Assembly: GCA_004144865.1 (NCBI GenBank)
Contig: SEAY01000005.1
Coordinates: 1 to 64,000 of the forward strand
Direction: 5' to 3'
DNA from: Comamonadaceae bacterium
GTDB taxonomy: Bacteria > Pseudomonadota > Gammaproteobacteria > Burkholderiales > Burkholderiaceae_C
DNA length: 64,000 bases
The position numbers and the translations under genes were made by a program. Below the pieces are notes generated by a model. That model ran no database searches. It was not told the DNA's origin and saw only the letters and a list, made by a program, of their open reading frames with translations. Shown here piece after piece: positions 34,372 through 43,405 of this stretch; within the stretch, counting starts at the first letter, position 1; every line of letters starts with the position of its first letter.

Positions 34372-34483
34372 GGCCGCTGCCACGGGGGCTGGCGTTCCCG
34401 CAACACCGTTTCTGTGCACAAGTCAAGCCGCAAGGCGGAGGATTTCCCATGCGCGCGAGCTAGGGAACTCCCGGATGTGCTAC

Positions 34484-35599
34484 TCACGAGCCGGTGGCTG
34501 CCCGGCGCATGTGCGCCGAATGCACATGCACGGCCTCGACCAGGGCGCTCACGCTTTCCGGCGGGGTGTGCTGGCTGATGCCGTGCCCGAGATTGAACAC
34601 ATGCGTAGGCCCGCGGCCTTCGCCCATGTGCGGCGTGCCGAAATCCTCGAGCACGCGGCGCGCTTCGGCGGCCACCTGCTCCGGCGTGGCAAACAGCACG
34701 GCCGGATCGAGGTTGCCCTGCAAGGCCTTGCTGCCGCCCACCAGCGCACGGGCGCGGCCGAGGTTGACCGTCCAGTCGACGCCCAGCACGTCGCAGTCCA
34801 GTTGCTCCATCTGCTGCAGCCAGAGCCCGCCGCCCTTGGTGAAGACGATCCGGGGGATGGTGCTGCCGTCCGGTCCGGTGCGCTTCAGGCGGGACAGCAC
34901 GTCGGCCGTATAGCGCAGGCTGAATTGCTGGAAGGCGCCGTCGGCCAGCGCACCGCCCCAACTGTCGAACACCATCACGGCCTGCGCGCCGGCGTCGATC
35001 TGGGCGTTGAGGTAGGCGCTGACGGCCTGCGCGTTGACCTCGAGGATGCGATGCACGAGGTCCGGCCGGCGGTACAGCATGCTCTTGACGCCGCGCCAGT
35101 CGTCCGAGGAGCCTCCGCCTTCGACCATGTAGCACGCGAGCGTCCAGGGGCTGCCGGAGAAACCGATCAGGGGCACGCGGCCGCCGAGCGCCTTGCGGAT
35201 GGAGGTGACCGCGTCGAACACGTAGCGCAGCTTCGCCAGGTCCGGCACCTGCAGTGCGGCGACCGCCTGCTCGTCGCGCAGCGGGCGCGCTAGCCTGGGG
35301 CCCTCGCCCTCCGCGAAGCTCAGGCCCAGCCCCATCGCGTCCGGCACGGTGAGGATGTCCGAGAACAGGATCGCGGCATCCAGGGGGAAGCGCTCCAGCG
35401 GCTGCAGCGTGACCTCGGTGGCGTACTGCACGTTGGTGGCCAGGCCCATGAAGCTGCCGGCGCGCGCGCGCGTGGCCTTGTACTCGGGCAGGTAGCGGCC
35501 CGCCTGGCGCATGAGCCACAGCGGCGTGTAGGGGGTGGCCTGGCGCAGGCAGGCCCGCAGGAAGGTGTCGTTGGTCAGCGGCGCGAACATTGCCGCCAT
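34484..35599 (-). CDS. hemE: Uroporphyrinogen decarboxylase
   Basis: A 371-residue (or 368 from the Met at 35590) heme-pathway enzyme that removes four carboxylates from uroporphyrinogen III. The two signatures are present: [16 protein letters not shown] near residue 32 and [16 protein letters not shown] near 150. The substrate-contact segments [15 protein letters not shown] (catalytic Asp) and [15 protein letters not shown] are also seen. It acts in the cytosol. The start is uncertain between two close ATGs because neither has a clear ribosome site. It is divergent from the TPR-methyltransferase gene, with a 40-nt gap. Confidence 0.96.
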   Translation of the reverse strand: MAAMFAPLTNDTFLRACLRQATPYTPLWLMRQAGRYLPEYKATRARAGSFMGLATNVQYATEVTLQPLERFPLDAAILFSDILTVPDAMGLGLSFAEGEGPRLARPLRDEQAVAALQVPDLAKLRYVFDAVTSIRKALGGRVPLIGFSGSPWTLACYMVEGGGSSDDWRGVKSMLYRRPDLVHRILEVNAQAVSAYLNAQIDAGAQAVMVFDSWGGALADGAFQQFSLRYTADVLSRLKRTGPDGSTIPRIVFTKGGGLWLQQMEQLDCDVLGVDWTVNLGRARALVGGSKALQGNLDPAVLFATPEQVAAEARRVLEDFGTPHMGEGRGPTHVFNLGHGISQHTPPESVSALVEAVHVHSAHMRRAATGS

Positions 35600-35639
35600 T
35601 GTCGCAGGGCCTATGATCGGCCGCTTTCCACGGAGGACC

Positions 35640-36731
35640 ATGGACGGCCATTTCGAGCAGGCCCGCACGCTGTTCCTGGAGGGCGTGGCGCACTACCAGG
35701 CGGGGCGCTTTTCGGGCGCGGAGCAGAAATTCGCCGCGGCGCTGGCGCTGGTGCCGGGGCGCGCATCGGTGCTGACGAACCTGGGCGCGGTGCGCCTGAA
35801 GCTAGGGCGCGCGGAGGAGGCGTTGGCCGTGCTGCAGGAAGCGTTGCGACTCGAGCCTGGCAACGCGGAAGCGCTGGGGCACTGCGCCACGGCGCTGGCG
35901 GAACTGGGCCGCCTCGAGGAAGCCGTGGCGACCTTCGACCGCGCCCTGGCGGCAGACGACCGGCCCGCCGCCCCGTGGATGCTGCGCGGCACGGCGCTGC
36001 GTGAACTGGGGCGGGGCGAGGAGGCGGCGGCTTCCTTCCGCCAGGCGCTGGCGCGGGGTGGCGATGCCGAGCTCCTGGGCTACTACCTGGCCTCGGTGCA
36101 GGAGGCGCAACCGCCCGCGCGTCCGCCGCGGCAGTACGTGGAGGCCCTGTTCGACCGCTATGCCGGCGAGTTCGAGCAGCACCTCGTGCAGGGCCTCGAC
36201 TACCACGCCCCGCGTGTGCTGGCGCAGAGGCTCGCCGCGCAGCAGCGTACCTGGGAGCACGCACTCGACCTGGGATGCGGGACGGGCCTGTGCGGGCCGC
36301 TGCTGCGGCCGCTGGCGCGCCGCCTCACCGGGATCGACCTGTCGGCGGGCATGCTCGAGAAGGCGGCCGCGCTGCGCGTGTACGACGAGCTCCGGCAGGC
36401 CGATGTCGTGGAGTTCCTGGCCGCGGGCGAAGGGAGCTTCGACCTGGTCGTCGCGGCCGACGTCTTCATCTACGTCGGCGCACTGGACGAGGTGTTTGCC
36501 GCGTTGGCTCGCCGCATGCCATCGGGTGGCACTTTCTGCTTCACGGTGGAGGAAAGCGCGCGCCAGCCGCTGGAACTGCGGCCCAGCCTGCGCTATGCGC
36601 ATTCGGAGGGCCATGTCCGCGAGCTCTCGCAGCGGCACGGCTTTCGCATCGTCCATGCCGAACGCAGGCCGGTGCGCACGGAGCAGCGCCAGCCGATCCC
36701 GGGGCTGTTCCTCTGGATGGAGCGGACCTAA
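35640..36731 (+). CDS. TPR-repeat protein fused to a class I SAM-dependent methyltransferase
   Basis: A 363-residue fusion. Residues 5-150 contain about four tetratricopeptide repeats (for example [33 protein letters not shown]). Residues about 165-363 form a Rossmann methyltransferase with SAM motif [13 protein letters not shown] (208-219), [14 protein letters not shown], and [14 protein letters not shown]. The arrangement suggests a methyltransferase whose substrate is a protein held by the TPR part; the target is unknown. GGAGGA precedes the ATG at 35640. It is divergent from hemE. Confidence 0.87.
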   Translation: MDGHFEQARTLFLEGVAHYQAGRFSGAEQKFAAALALVPGRASVLTNLGAVRLKLGRAEEALAVLQEALRLEPGNAEALGHCATALAELGRLEEAVATFDRALAADDRPAAPWMLRGTALRELGRGEEAAASFRQALARGGDAELLGYYLASVQEAQPPARPPRQYVEALFDRYAGEFEQHLVQGLDYHAPRVLAQRLAAQQRTWEHALDLGCGTGLCGPLLRPLARRLTGIDLSAGMLEKAAALRVYDELRQADVVEFLAAGEGSFDLVVAADVFIYVGALDEVFAALARRMPSGGTFCFTVEESARQPLELRPSLRYAHSEGHVRELSQRHGFRIVHAERRPVRTEQRQPIPGLFLWMERT

Positions 36732-36744
36732 GCGCGCGGCGCCC

Positions 36745-37581
36745 TCACCGTTCCAACTGGATCTCCGCCGTCCCGGTGATGTGACGCCACGCCGTGGCGT
36801 TGCGATCCAGGCGGTAGGCCCAGGCCCGCCCGCTCACGGGGTCGGCCCGGTACTGCACCTTGTAGCTGCAGTCGTGCGGGGCCGGCGCGAACTCCAGCAC
36901 CAGGTAGGGTTCCGCATACTGGACCGAGGTGGGAGTGCGGTAACCCAGGCAGCCGTCACCGGCGTCCCCGAGGAAATCGGCGCTGCCCCGCCCCGGGCGG
37001 ACCCGGATCGTGTACGACTGCCAGGGCTGCACGAAGCGGATGTCCACCACGTCCGCCGCCATCCACTGCTGCGCGGCGCGCTGGCGCTGCTCGCTCGTGG
37101 CGTCGCTCCTTGCCAGCACTCCGCCGACCCAGTCGGCAGCGCCGTCGCGCCAGAGATAGTCCACGTGGCGGTCGGGGCGCATCCGGAACTGCAGGGTGCT
37201 GCCGTTCGGCAGGGTGGCGTGCAGCTCCTTGCCCTCGCTCACGAACCGCGCCGGCACGCGGACGCTGTAATCGGTGCTTGCGCTCGCCAGGGCGTACACG
37301 ACGCTGGCTTCGTCGCCGCGGATCTGCTCGACGACGAGGGCGACGTCGCACTCGAAGCCGCCGCAGCCCCAGCCCCGCCAGCCGCCGGAGAAGGCGGCCC
37401 GTTGCGGGGGCACCTCCGGGCCGGGCGGCGTGACGCTCAGGTCCGCCGGCAGGCGCGCCGGCCTGGGGCTCAGGCTGGCCGCCGGCCGGTTTCCCGCGAG
37501 TGCTTCCGGCCAGACCGCTTGCGCCCGGACCGCCGCGGGAAGCGCGGCGCCGGCGAGCAGGAGAAGTAGCAGCTTCGACAT
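36745..37581 (-). CDS. Hypothetical secreted protein
   Basis: A 278-residue protein with a signal peptide (1-20, MSKLLLLLLAGAALPAAVRAQ). The mature part has a Gly/Trp/Cys cluster (GGWRGWGCGGFECDVALVV), later cysteines (GDGCLGYRT, PHDCSYKVQY) and many beta-strand-like stretches. No known domain is recognised. The ATG at 37581 has a GAGGG site just upstream. It converges on the TPR-methyltransferase gene with a 13-nt gap. It is probably periplasmic, and the four cysteines may form disulfides. Confidence 0.7.
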   Translation of the reverse strand: MSKLLLLLLAGAALPAAVRAQAVWPEALAGNRPAASLSPRPARLPADLSVTPPGPEVPPQRAAFSGGWRGWGCGGFECDVALVVEQIRGDEASVVYALASASTDYSVRVPARFVSEGKELHATLPNGSTLQFRMRPDRHVDYLWRDGAADWVGGVLARSDATSEQRQRAAQQWMAADVVDIRFVQPWQSYTIRVRPGRGSADFLGDAGDGCLGYRTPTSVQYAEPYLVLEFAPAPHDCSYKVQYRADPVSGRAWAYRLDRNATAWRHITGTAEIQLER

Positions 37582-37643
37582 GGGCCCTCCCTGTGCGCGG
37601 ATCACCTTAGCATCAAGCCCGCGTCTTGGGGTGGCTCGGGTCC

Positions 37644-38966
37644 TCAGGTCGCGCGGCGCAGGGCCTGGTCCACGTCCCACAGGATGTCCTCGACATCCTC
37701 GATGCCCACCGACAGCCGGATCATGTCGGGCCGCACCCCCGCGCGCGCGAGTTCTTCCTCATCGAGCTGGCGATGGGTGGTCGACGCCGGATGGATCACC
37801 AGGGTCTTGGCGTCGCCGATGTTGGCCAGGTGGCTGAGGAATTCGCAGGCGTCGATGAAGCGCTCGCCCGCCTTCGCCGCGTCGTCCGCGCGGATGCCGA
37901 ACGTGAGGATGCCCGAGGCGCCGGGCCGGCCATCGATGGCGCGGAACTGCTTCTTCGCCAGCGCGTGGTGCGGGGAAGCCTCGAGGCCGGGGTAGTTCAC
38001 CCAGCCCACCAGCGGATGGTCGCTGAGGAACTCCGCCACGCGCAGCGCGTTGCGGCAGTGCGCCTGCATGCGCAGGTGCAGCGTCTCGATGCCCTGCAGG
38101 ATCAGCCAGGCGTTCAGCGGCGACAGCGCGCCGCCGAAGGTGCGGTTGACCTCCATGCGCGCCTTCATCGTGTAGCCGAAGTCGCCGAAGGTCTCGTAGA
38201 ACTTCACGCCGTGGTAGGCCTTGCTCGGCGCCAGCATCTCGGGGAATTTCTCCTTCGCCAAGCCGCTGCCCCAGTCGAACTTGCCGGACTCCACGACCAC
38301 CCCCGCCATGGTGGTGCCGTGGCCGCCCAGGTACTTGGTGGCGCTGTGCACCACGATGTCCGCGCCGAAGGCGAAGGGGTTGCACAGGTAGGGGCTCGCC
38401 ACGGTGTTGTCCACGATCAGCGGCAGGCCGTGCTCGTGCGCGATGTTCGCCACCGCCTCGATGTCGAACACGTTCACCAGCGGGTTGCCGAGCGTCTCCC
38501 CGTACACGGCGCGCGTGTTCGGGCGGATGGCGCGGCGGAAGTTCTCGGGATCTTCGGGATCGACGAAGGTCGTTTCGATTCCGAGCCGGGAGAAGCCGAT
38601 GCCCAGCTGCCCCACCGTGCCGCCGTACAGCGTGGACGCCGCCACGATGTGGTCGCCTGCCTTGAGGATGGCCAGCAGCGCCGTCATCTGCGCCGCCATG
38701 CCGGTGGCGCAGGCCAGCGCGGCGCGGCCGCCTTCCAGCGAGGCGACGCGCTCCTCGAGCACGGCGACGGTCGGATTGCTGATGCGGCTGTAGACGTTGC
38801 CGAAGGTCTGCAGGTTGAACAGGCTGGCCGCGTGTTCGGCGGAGTCGAACACGAAGCTGGTGGTCTGGTGGATGGGCGTGGCGCGGGCGCCGGTCACCGG
38901 GTCGGGGATGGCGCCGGCGTGGATCGCGCGGGTGCCGAAGCCGTAGTCGTGGTCGTTGTCGGCCAT
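37644..38966 (-). CDS. metY: O-acetylhomoserine aminocarboxypropyltransferase (sulfhydrylase)
   Basis: A 440-residue Cys/Met-metabolism PLP enzyme. The PLP lysine is Lys211 in VVHSATKYLGGHGTTM. The beginning GFGTRAIHAGAIPDPVTGARATPIHQTTSFVFDS and YSRISNPTVAVLEERVASLEGG are typical of MetY. It makes homocysteine directly from O-acetylhomoserine and sulfide in the cytosol. Methionine gamma-lyase is a related alternative, but the length and N-terminal pattern fit MetY better. The gene for the CoA-binding protein ends 4 nt upstream of its start, so they share an mRNA. Confidence 0.93.
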   Translation of the reverse strand: MADNDHDYGFGTRAIHAGAIPDPVTGARATPIHQTTSFVFDSAEHAASLFNLQTFGNVYSRISNPTVAVLEERVASLEGGRAALACATGMAAQMTALLAILKAGDHIVAASTLYGGTVGQLGIGFSRLGIETTFVDPEDPENFRRAIRPNTRAVYGETLGNPLVNVFDIEAVANIAHEHGLPLIVDNTVASPYLCNPFAFGADIVVHSATKYLGGHGTTMAGVVVESGKFDWGSGLAKEKFPEMLAPSKAYHGVKFYETFGDFGYTMKARMEVNRTFGGALSPLNAWLILQGIETLHLRMQAHCRNALRVAEFLSDHPLVGWVNYPGLEASPHHALAKKQFRAIDGRPGASGILTFGIRADDAAKAGERFIDACEFLSHLANIGDAKTLVIHPASTTHRQLDEEELARAGVRPDMIRLSVGIEDVEDILWDVDQALRRAT

Positions 38967-38970
38967 GCGG

Positions 38971-39450
38971 TCAGTAGAAGAGTTGCTGGGGACGGCGGGC
39001 CGAGATGACCTTCGTGTTCACGCCGGCCCAGTTGAGGCCGCCGAACAGGCGCGCATGCTCGATCTTCACGCAGCGGTCCATCACCACGTCGAGCCCGGCC
39101 GCGCGGGCCGCGGCGGCCGAGGCCTCGTCGATCACGCCGATCTGCATCCACAGGCACTTCGCGCCGATGGCGATGGCTTCCGCGGCGAGGGGCGGGATGT
39201 CGGCGCTCTTGCGAAAGCAATCCACCATGTCGATCTTCTCGCCGGCCGCCGCGGCCGCGGTGACGCTCGCGTAGCTGCGTTCGCCCAGGATCTCAGGCGC
39301 CGCAGGATTGACCGGCACGATGCGGTAGCCGTGCTCCTGCATGTATTTGGCCGCGAAGTAGCTCGGACGGTGCCATTGCGGCGAGAGGCCGACCACCGCG
39401 ATGGTGCGGCAGGTGCCGAGGATGCGGCGGAGATCCTGGATGGTGCTCAT
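38971..39450 (-). CDS. CoA-binding domain protein (YccU-like)
   Basis: A 159-residue stand-alone CoA-binding Rossmann protein. The opening TIAVVGLSPQWHRPSYFAAKYMQEHGYRIVPVNP and the later IDMVDCFRKSADIPPLAAEAIAIGAKCLWMQIGV match YccU and similar proteins. No catalytic domain is attached. Its role is unknown; the family binds CoA and may be involved in regulation or protein acylation. It is the gene just upstream of metY, and a palindromic repeat lies upstream of it. Confidence 0.9.
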   Translation of the reverse strand: MSTIQDLRRILGTCRTIAVVGLSPQWHRPSYFAAKYMQEHGYRIVPVNPAAPEILGERSYASVTAAAAAGEKIDMVDCFRKSADIPPLAAEAIAIGAKCLWMQIGVIDEASAAAARAAGLDVVMDRCVKIEHARLFGGLNWAGVNTKVISARRPQQLFY

Positions 39451-39480
39451 GGGCGCAGTGTACGGAGCGCCCCCGTTTCC

Positions 39481-39527
39481 GTCATCCCCGCGCAGGCGGG
39501 GATCCAGGGCGCCTGCGCGGGAATGAC
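39481..39527. repeat. Dispersed palindromic repeat (GTCATCCCCGCGCAGGC type)
   Basis: GTCATCCCCGCGCAGGC (39481-39497) pairs with GCCTGCGCGGGAATGAC (39511-39527), with one mismatch. The inner sequence CCCCGC...GCGGGG gives an alternative stem. This is the well-known type of intergenic repeat scattered through many proteobacterial genomes. It separates two minus-strand genes. Confidence 0.7.
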
Positions 39528-39534
39528 GCCGAAT

Positions 39535-40140
39535 TCAGGACTTGTACTTGATCGAGCAGCCGTAGGGTCGCGTCGTCGCCTGGCTGACCGGCTTGCCCGC
39601 GGCCGCTTCGCCGACGGCCTGCTTCACGTAGTTCACGGCCTTGCCGATGTCGGCGGGACTGGCGGAAGGGATGCTGTCGATGCCGCCGGCATAGACCAGG
39701 CGGCCCTGCGGATCGACGATGTACATGTGCGGCGTGGTGCGCGCGCCGTAGGCCTTGCCCGCGCTGCCTTCCTCGTCCATCAGGGTGGCCGTGGGCTGCA
39801 CCTTGCGCTCGTTCTGCCAGGCGGCCAGCTTCGCGGGCTCGAGGTAGTCGTAGCTCGCCTTCTCCGTGGAGTTGATCGACAGCCACACGGCGCCCTTGGC
39901 GACGGCCTCCTGCTGCGTCGCCGCCATGTTGCCGCTGTCGTAGTGCTTGCGCACGTAGGGGCAGCCGGGATTGGTCCACTCCAGCACGACGACCTTGCCG
40001 CGGAAGTCCGACAGCTTCACGGCCTTGCCGGCCGTGTCCCTCAGCGTGAATTCAGGGGCGGCCTGGCCGACGGCGGGGACGGCCTGCGCGGCGGCGGCGA
40101 ACATCAGGGCGGGCAGGACCCACAAGGCACGGCGCTTCAT
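39535..40140 (-). CDS. Periplasmic redoxin (AhpC/TSA-type thioredoxin-fold protein)
   Basis: A 201-residue exported redoxin. The signal peptide is 1-20 (AAAAQA), followed by APEFTLRDTAGKAVKLSDFRGKVVVLEWTNPGCPYVRKHYDSGNM. A single active-site-type Cys60 takes the position of CxxC, and another Cys lies near the end (about 195). KPTATLMDEEGSAGKAYGARTTPHMYIVDPQGRLVYAGG-like segments match one-Cys peroxiredoxin or thiol-reductase relatives. The dsbD gene ends 9 nt upstream, so DsbD may supply reducing power in the periplasm. Confidence 0.88.
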   Translation of the reverse strand: MKRRALWVLPALMFAAAAQAVPAVGQAAPEFTLRDTAGKAVKLSDFRGKVVVLEWTNPGCPYVRKHYDSGNMAATQQEAVAKGAVWLSINSTEKASYDYLEPAKLAAWQNERKVQPTATLMDEEGSAGKAYGARTTPHMYIVDPQGRLVYAGGIDSIPSASPADIGKAVNYVKQAVGEAAAGKPVSQATTRPYGCSIKYKS

Positions 40141-40149
40141 GAGGGGCTC

Positions 40150-42300
40150 CTAGAGCGGGGACGAAAGGGCGGCGCGCACTTCCTGCACCCCGAGGATCTC
40201 GGAGAGCACCACCGGCGGGCGCCCGGGCCGGTAGACCACGTACACGGGCACGCCATTGCGTCCCAGCTGCGCGAGCGCCGCCGTGATGGCGGGATCGCGG
40301 CGCGTCCAGTCCGCCCGCAGCAGCGCGTAGCGGCCGGCGTCGAAATCGGCGAGCACCTCGCGGTCCGCGAGCGTGGTCTTCTTGTTGTACTGGCAGGTCA
40401 CGCACCAGGCCGCCGTGAAGTCCACGAACACCGGCTGGCCCGCCGCCAGCAGCTGGTCGACGCGGCCGGGAGCCCACGCCTGCCAGCGGCCCTCGGCCGC
40501 CGCGAGCGGCTGCGCCGCCACGCTGCGCGTGATCGCGCCGCCTGCCGTCCACGCCAGCGCGGCGAAGCCGGCGAGGGCGACGCCGGCGATGGCCACGCGC
40601 GTGCGGCCGCGAAGCGTCAGCGCCCACACGACCATGCTCAGCGCCACCAGCAGCGCCAGCAGCGCACCGGCGCCGTCGATGCCGCTTTGCTGTCCCAGCA
40701 CCCACACGAGCCAGGCGACCGTCGCGAACATCGGGAAGGCCATCAGGCGGCGGAACGTTTCCATCCACGCACCGGGCCGCGGCAGCCGCTGTGCGACGCC
40801 CGGCACCCAGCTCGCCAGCAGGTAGGGCAGGGCCATGCCGAGGCCCAGCACGATGAAGATCGCCAGCGCTTCCCAGGCCGGCAGGCTGATGGCGAGGCCC
40901 AGCGAGGCCCCCATGAAGGGCGCCGTGCAGGGCGAGGCCACCGCCACCGCGAGCACGCCGGTCAGGAAGCTGTTCAGCACCGGGTGCCTGGCTTCGAGCG
41001 TGGCCACGCTGCTGGGAAGCAGGGAGCGGAACTCGAACACGCCGGCGAAGTTGAGTGCGATCAGGGTGAAGAGCGCCGCAAGGCTTGCGACCACTGCAGG
41101 CGACTGCAGCTGGAAGCCCCAGCCGAGTTGTTCGCCCGCCGCGCGCAAGGCCAGCATCAGGCCGCCCAGCGCCGCGAACGAGAGGACCACGCCGGCCGTG
41201 TAGGCCAGCCCGCCGATGCGGTGCCCCCGCCGGTCATCCGCGTGCCGCGTGAAGCCCACCACCTTGATGGCGAGCACCGGGAACACGCAGGGCATCAGGT
41301 TGAGGATCAACCCGCCGACCAGCGCGCCCAGCAGCGCGGCGGCCAGGCCGAGGGACGTGGAAGAGGGCAGCGCGGGCGACGCCGCGTTCTCGCGCAGGGC
41401 TTGTTCGAGCGCGGGCGAAACCGTCGCGGGGGCGGCCGCGGCCTGCGGCCAGGTCCCCAACACGCGCAATTCCGTCCGCCAGCCTTCGCCGCCGCTGGCC
41501 AGCACGACCGGCATCACTTCCGGGCTGGCGCTGCGCTGGGCAGACAGCGGGACGCGCGCAGTCCATGCCGCGCCGTTCCAGGCCTGCGTCCACTTGGCGC
41601 CGTTGTCGATCACCTCGCCGGTCTCGGGGAAGAATTCCAGCACCTTGCCGCGCAGCGCCACCGGCAGGCCCTGCACCGTCACGGCCAGCGCGCCGTCTTC
41701 GATGCGGGCGGTGCTTGCGGGAACGATGCCGGTCTCCTGGCTCATCACCGGCTTCGGCTGGCGCGCGAAGGCACCCTCGAAGGCCTGCGCGTGCAGGGCC
41801 GTCGTGCCGCGCACGGGCAGCTTGAGCCTGAACTCGCCCTGCTCGGGGATGCATTCCTTCTTGCACACCAGCCAGTTGGCGCGCAGCCGGATCTCGAGGT
41901 CGCCCGACAGCGGCGAAGGCTTGAAGTCCTGCGTGACGGTCAGCGGCACCGGCAGCAGCACGGTGTCTTCGTAGCCGTAGTTCGCCAGGTTGCCGATGGG
42001 GATCTTCTTCGGCACGGGCCAGGCGATGTCGCCGGCCACCAGGCCGGCGGGCAGCGTCCAGGTGAGTTCGGTCGGCAGTCCCGAATCCCCGGAATTCTTC
42101 CAGTAGGTGTGCCACTCGGGCTGGTGCGTGATCTGCAGGCCGACCCAGAGTGGCTTGCCGGGCTGCACGCCGTCGGGGGCGTGGGCCAGGAGCTCGGCGC
42201 GCACGTAGTCGGTCTTCACCGCGGACGTGCCCTGGGCGAGCGCGCTCCATGGCAACAAGGCCAGCGCGGCGCAGGCAGCGAAGAAGCGCAGGAAGGTCAT
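40150..42300 (-). CDS. dsbD: DsbD-family thiol:disulfide interchange protein (ScsB-like)
   Basis: A 716-residue membrane protein that moves electrons from cytosolic thioredoxin to periplasmic partners. It has a signal peptide (1-22), an N-terminal periplasmic domain with a Cys pair in NWLVCKKECIPEQGEF, then eight or so TM helices with the two key cysteines in LNLMPCVFPVLAIK and VASPCTAPFMG. A C-terminal thioredoxin domain carries WCVTC at 632-636. The long N-terminal domain resembles the ScsB branch of the family. The redoxin encoded just downstream is a probable client. The chosen ATG at 42300 fits the signal peptide. Confidence 0.93.
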   Translation of the reverse strand: MTFLRFFAACAALALLPWSALAQGTSAVKTDYVRAELLAHAPDGVQPGKPLWVGLQITHQPEWHTYWKNSGDSGLPTELTWTLPAGLVAGDIAWPVPKKIPIGNLANYGYEDTVLLPVPLTVTQDFKPSPLSGDLEIRLRANWLVCKKECIPEQGEFRLKLPVRGTTALHAQAFEGAFARQPKPVMSQETGIVPASTARIEDGALAVTVQGLPVALRGKVLEFFPETGEVIDNGAKWTQAWNGAAWTARVPLSAQRSASPEVMPVVLASGGEGWRTELRVLGTWPQAAAAPATVSPALEQALRENAASPALPSSTSLGLAAALLGALVGGLILNLMPCVFPVLAIKVVGFTRHADDRRGHRIGGLAYTAGVVLSFAALGGLMLALRAAGEQLGWGFQLQSPAVVASLAALFTLIALNFAGVFEFRSLLPSSVATLEARHPVLNSFLTGVLAVAVASPCTAPFMGASLGLAISLPAWEALAIFIVLGLGMALPYLLASWVPGVAQRLPRPGAWMETFRRLMAFPMFATVAWLVWVLGQQSGIDGAGALLALLVALSMVVWALTLRGRTRVAIAGVALAGFAALAWTAGGAITRSVAAQPLAAAEGRWQAWAPGRVDQLLAAGQPVFVDFTAAWCVTCQYNKKTTLADREVLADFDAGRYALLRADWTRRDPAITAALAQLGRNGVPVYVVYRPGRPPVVLSEILGVQEVRAALSSPL

Positions 42301-42342
42301 CGCAAGGGTGGAGCTCAGCGGGCCGGTCAAGGTTCCGCCCGT

Positions 42343-43086
42343 TCAGGAGAAGCCCAGCACCACCCGTCGGGTGGTGGCGCTCTTCTTCTCGATCTTCGTG
42401 ACGACCACGCGGCCGATCTCGGCGGTGTTGGCCACGTGCGTGCCGCCGCAGGGCTGGAAATCGATGGCCGCCTCCGGCGCACCGACGCGGATGGTGCGGA
42501 TGCGGCCCGTGCCGCGCGGGGGCTGCACGGACATGCTCTTGACGAGGGCGGGATTCGCGTCCAGCTCCCCGTCGGTGATGGCGCCCACTTCCACCGCGTG
42601 CGCCGCAGCGACGAGCCGCGCGATGCCTTCGCTGAGCGCATCCTTGTCCAGCGGGTCGGTCATGTTGAAGTCCAGGCGCGCGTACTCCGGCGTGATGGAG
42701 CAGCCGTTCACCAATTGCGGCACCAGGTGGCACAGCAGGTGGGTCGTGGTGTGGAAGCGCATCAGCTTGTGGCGGCGTTCCCAGTCGATGCGCGCGGTCA
42801 CGGGCGTTCCGGCGCGCAGTTCGGCCAGCAGCGCTTCCTGGCCCGGCGCAGGCACGTGGGCGATCCCATCGGTGGGCTTGCCCTCGGCGTCCTTGCACTT
42901 GCGGGTGTCCGCGACCTGCAGGGCCCGGCCGTCCGCCAGCAGGAGCACGCCGGAATCGCCGGCCTGGCCGCCGCCCAGGGGGTAGAACACGGTGCGATCG
43001 AGCACGACACCCTGCTCGCCCACGGAAAGCACCGTGGCTGGCGTTTCGCGGAGATAGGCGTCCTGCCGGAACAGCTCTTGCGTCAT
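42343..43086 (-). CDS. Alanyl-tRNA editing protein AlaX-like
   Basis: A 247-residue stand-alone editing domain related to AlaRS. Zinc ligands are visible as His112 and His116 in FHTTTHLL, and Cys213 and His217 in QPCGGTHVAN. YPLGGGQAGDSG near residue 35 is the glycine-rich motif of AlaX-M. The protein hydrolyses Ser-tRNA(Ala) (or Gly-tRNA) mischarged by AlaRS, in the cytosol. It lies 42 nt upstream of dsbD on the same strand, without an obvious functional link. Confidence 0.92.
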   Translation of the reverse strand: MTQELFRQDAYLRETPATVLSVGEQGVVLDRTVFYPLGGGQAGDSGVLLLADGRALQVADTRKCKDAEGKPTDGIAHVPAPGQEALLAELRAGTPVTARIDWERRHKLMRFHTTTHLLCHLVPQLVNGCSITPEYARLDFNMTDPLDKDALSEGIARLVAAAHAVEVGAITDGELDANPALVKSMSVQPPRGTGRIRTIRVGAPEAAIDFQPCGGTHVANTAEIGRVVVTKIEKKSATTRRVVLGFS

Positions 43087-43138
43087 GCCGCCATTGTCCC
43101 GGTTTCGGGAAACGGCACTCCGGAGGGGGGCTTGCGGG

Positions 43139-43303
43139 TTAGATGAACCAGTGCAGGTTCGTCAGGACCATGGCGGTGAGGGAGGGGCCGCGCGTGCACT
43201 GGTCCATGGAAGGGAGCACCAGCGCCGCTGCGGACAGCAGCACCAGCAGCAGCGCCTCGCGGCGCGACTGCGGGTCGGAGAGAAGTGCAACCTTGGCTTT
43301 CAT
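43139..43303 (-). CDS. Candidate 54-residue single-pass membrane protein
   Basis: A small frame in the 320-nt gap between the alaX-like and Lrp genes. It has a charged N-terminus (MKAKVALLSDPQSRRE), one hydrophobic helix (ALLLVLLSAAALVLPSMD), a Cys, and an end rich in hydrophobic residues and aromatics. Codons look natural (mostly G/C third positions), but there is no good ribosome site before the ATG at 43303. Nothing else is seen in the remaining gap. Confidence 0.4.
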   Translation of the reverse strand: MKAKVALLSDPQSRREALLLVLLSAAALVLPSMDQCTRGPSLTAMVLTNLHWFI

Positions 43304-43405
43304 GCAGAAGATGATCCCGCGCCACGGGGCTCTTGCCAGCCGCCGGGAAGCGGCATTCGCTGCGGGATGGCGGCGGCCGCGCAGGTCGCCGCGTGATGAC
43401 GCCCG

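Larger units (their letters stand above)
34130..34483. other. Gene-free region between hemE and priA
   Basis: About 354 bases, locally AT-richer than the surroundings, with no reading frame that looks coding. It contains a DnaA-box match, a GGGCCGGAGCGGCCC palindrome region near 34247-34263, and a 9-bp hairpin (34343-34371). It could hold the priA promoter or an untranslated RNA; nothing here decides which. Confidence 0.5.

Noticed and set aside
34142-34450. An open frame of about 100 codons in the hemE-priA gap
   Set aside because: No ribosome site, no recognised similarity, and the composition is like non-coding DNA with runs of mixed residues; the region is AT-richer than neighbouring genes.
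34484-35599. An earlier hemE start at 35668 or beyond
   Set aside because: The extra residues do not resemble uroporphyrinogen decarboxylase N-termini, which begin near [12 protein letters not shown], and they would run into the divergent methyltransferase gene.
38956-43146. A very long open frame (about 1,400 codons) on the plus strand across metY, the redoxin, dsbD and alaX genes
   Set aside because: It is antisense to well-recognised genes and is rich in Arg, Ala, His and Gly with no domain. Such frames arise in about 70% GC DNA because stop codons are rare.
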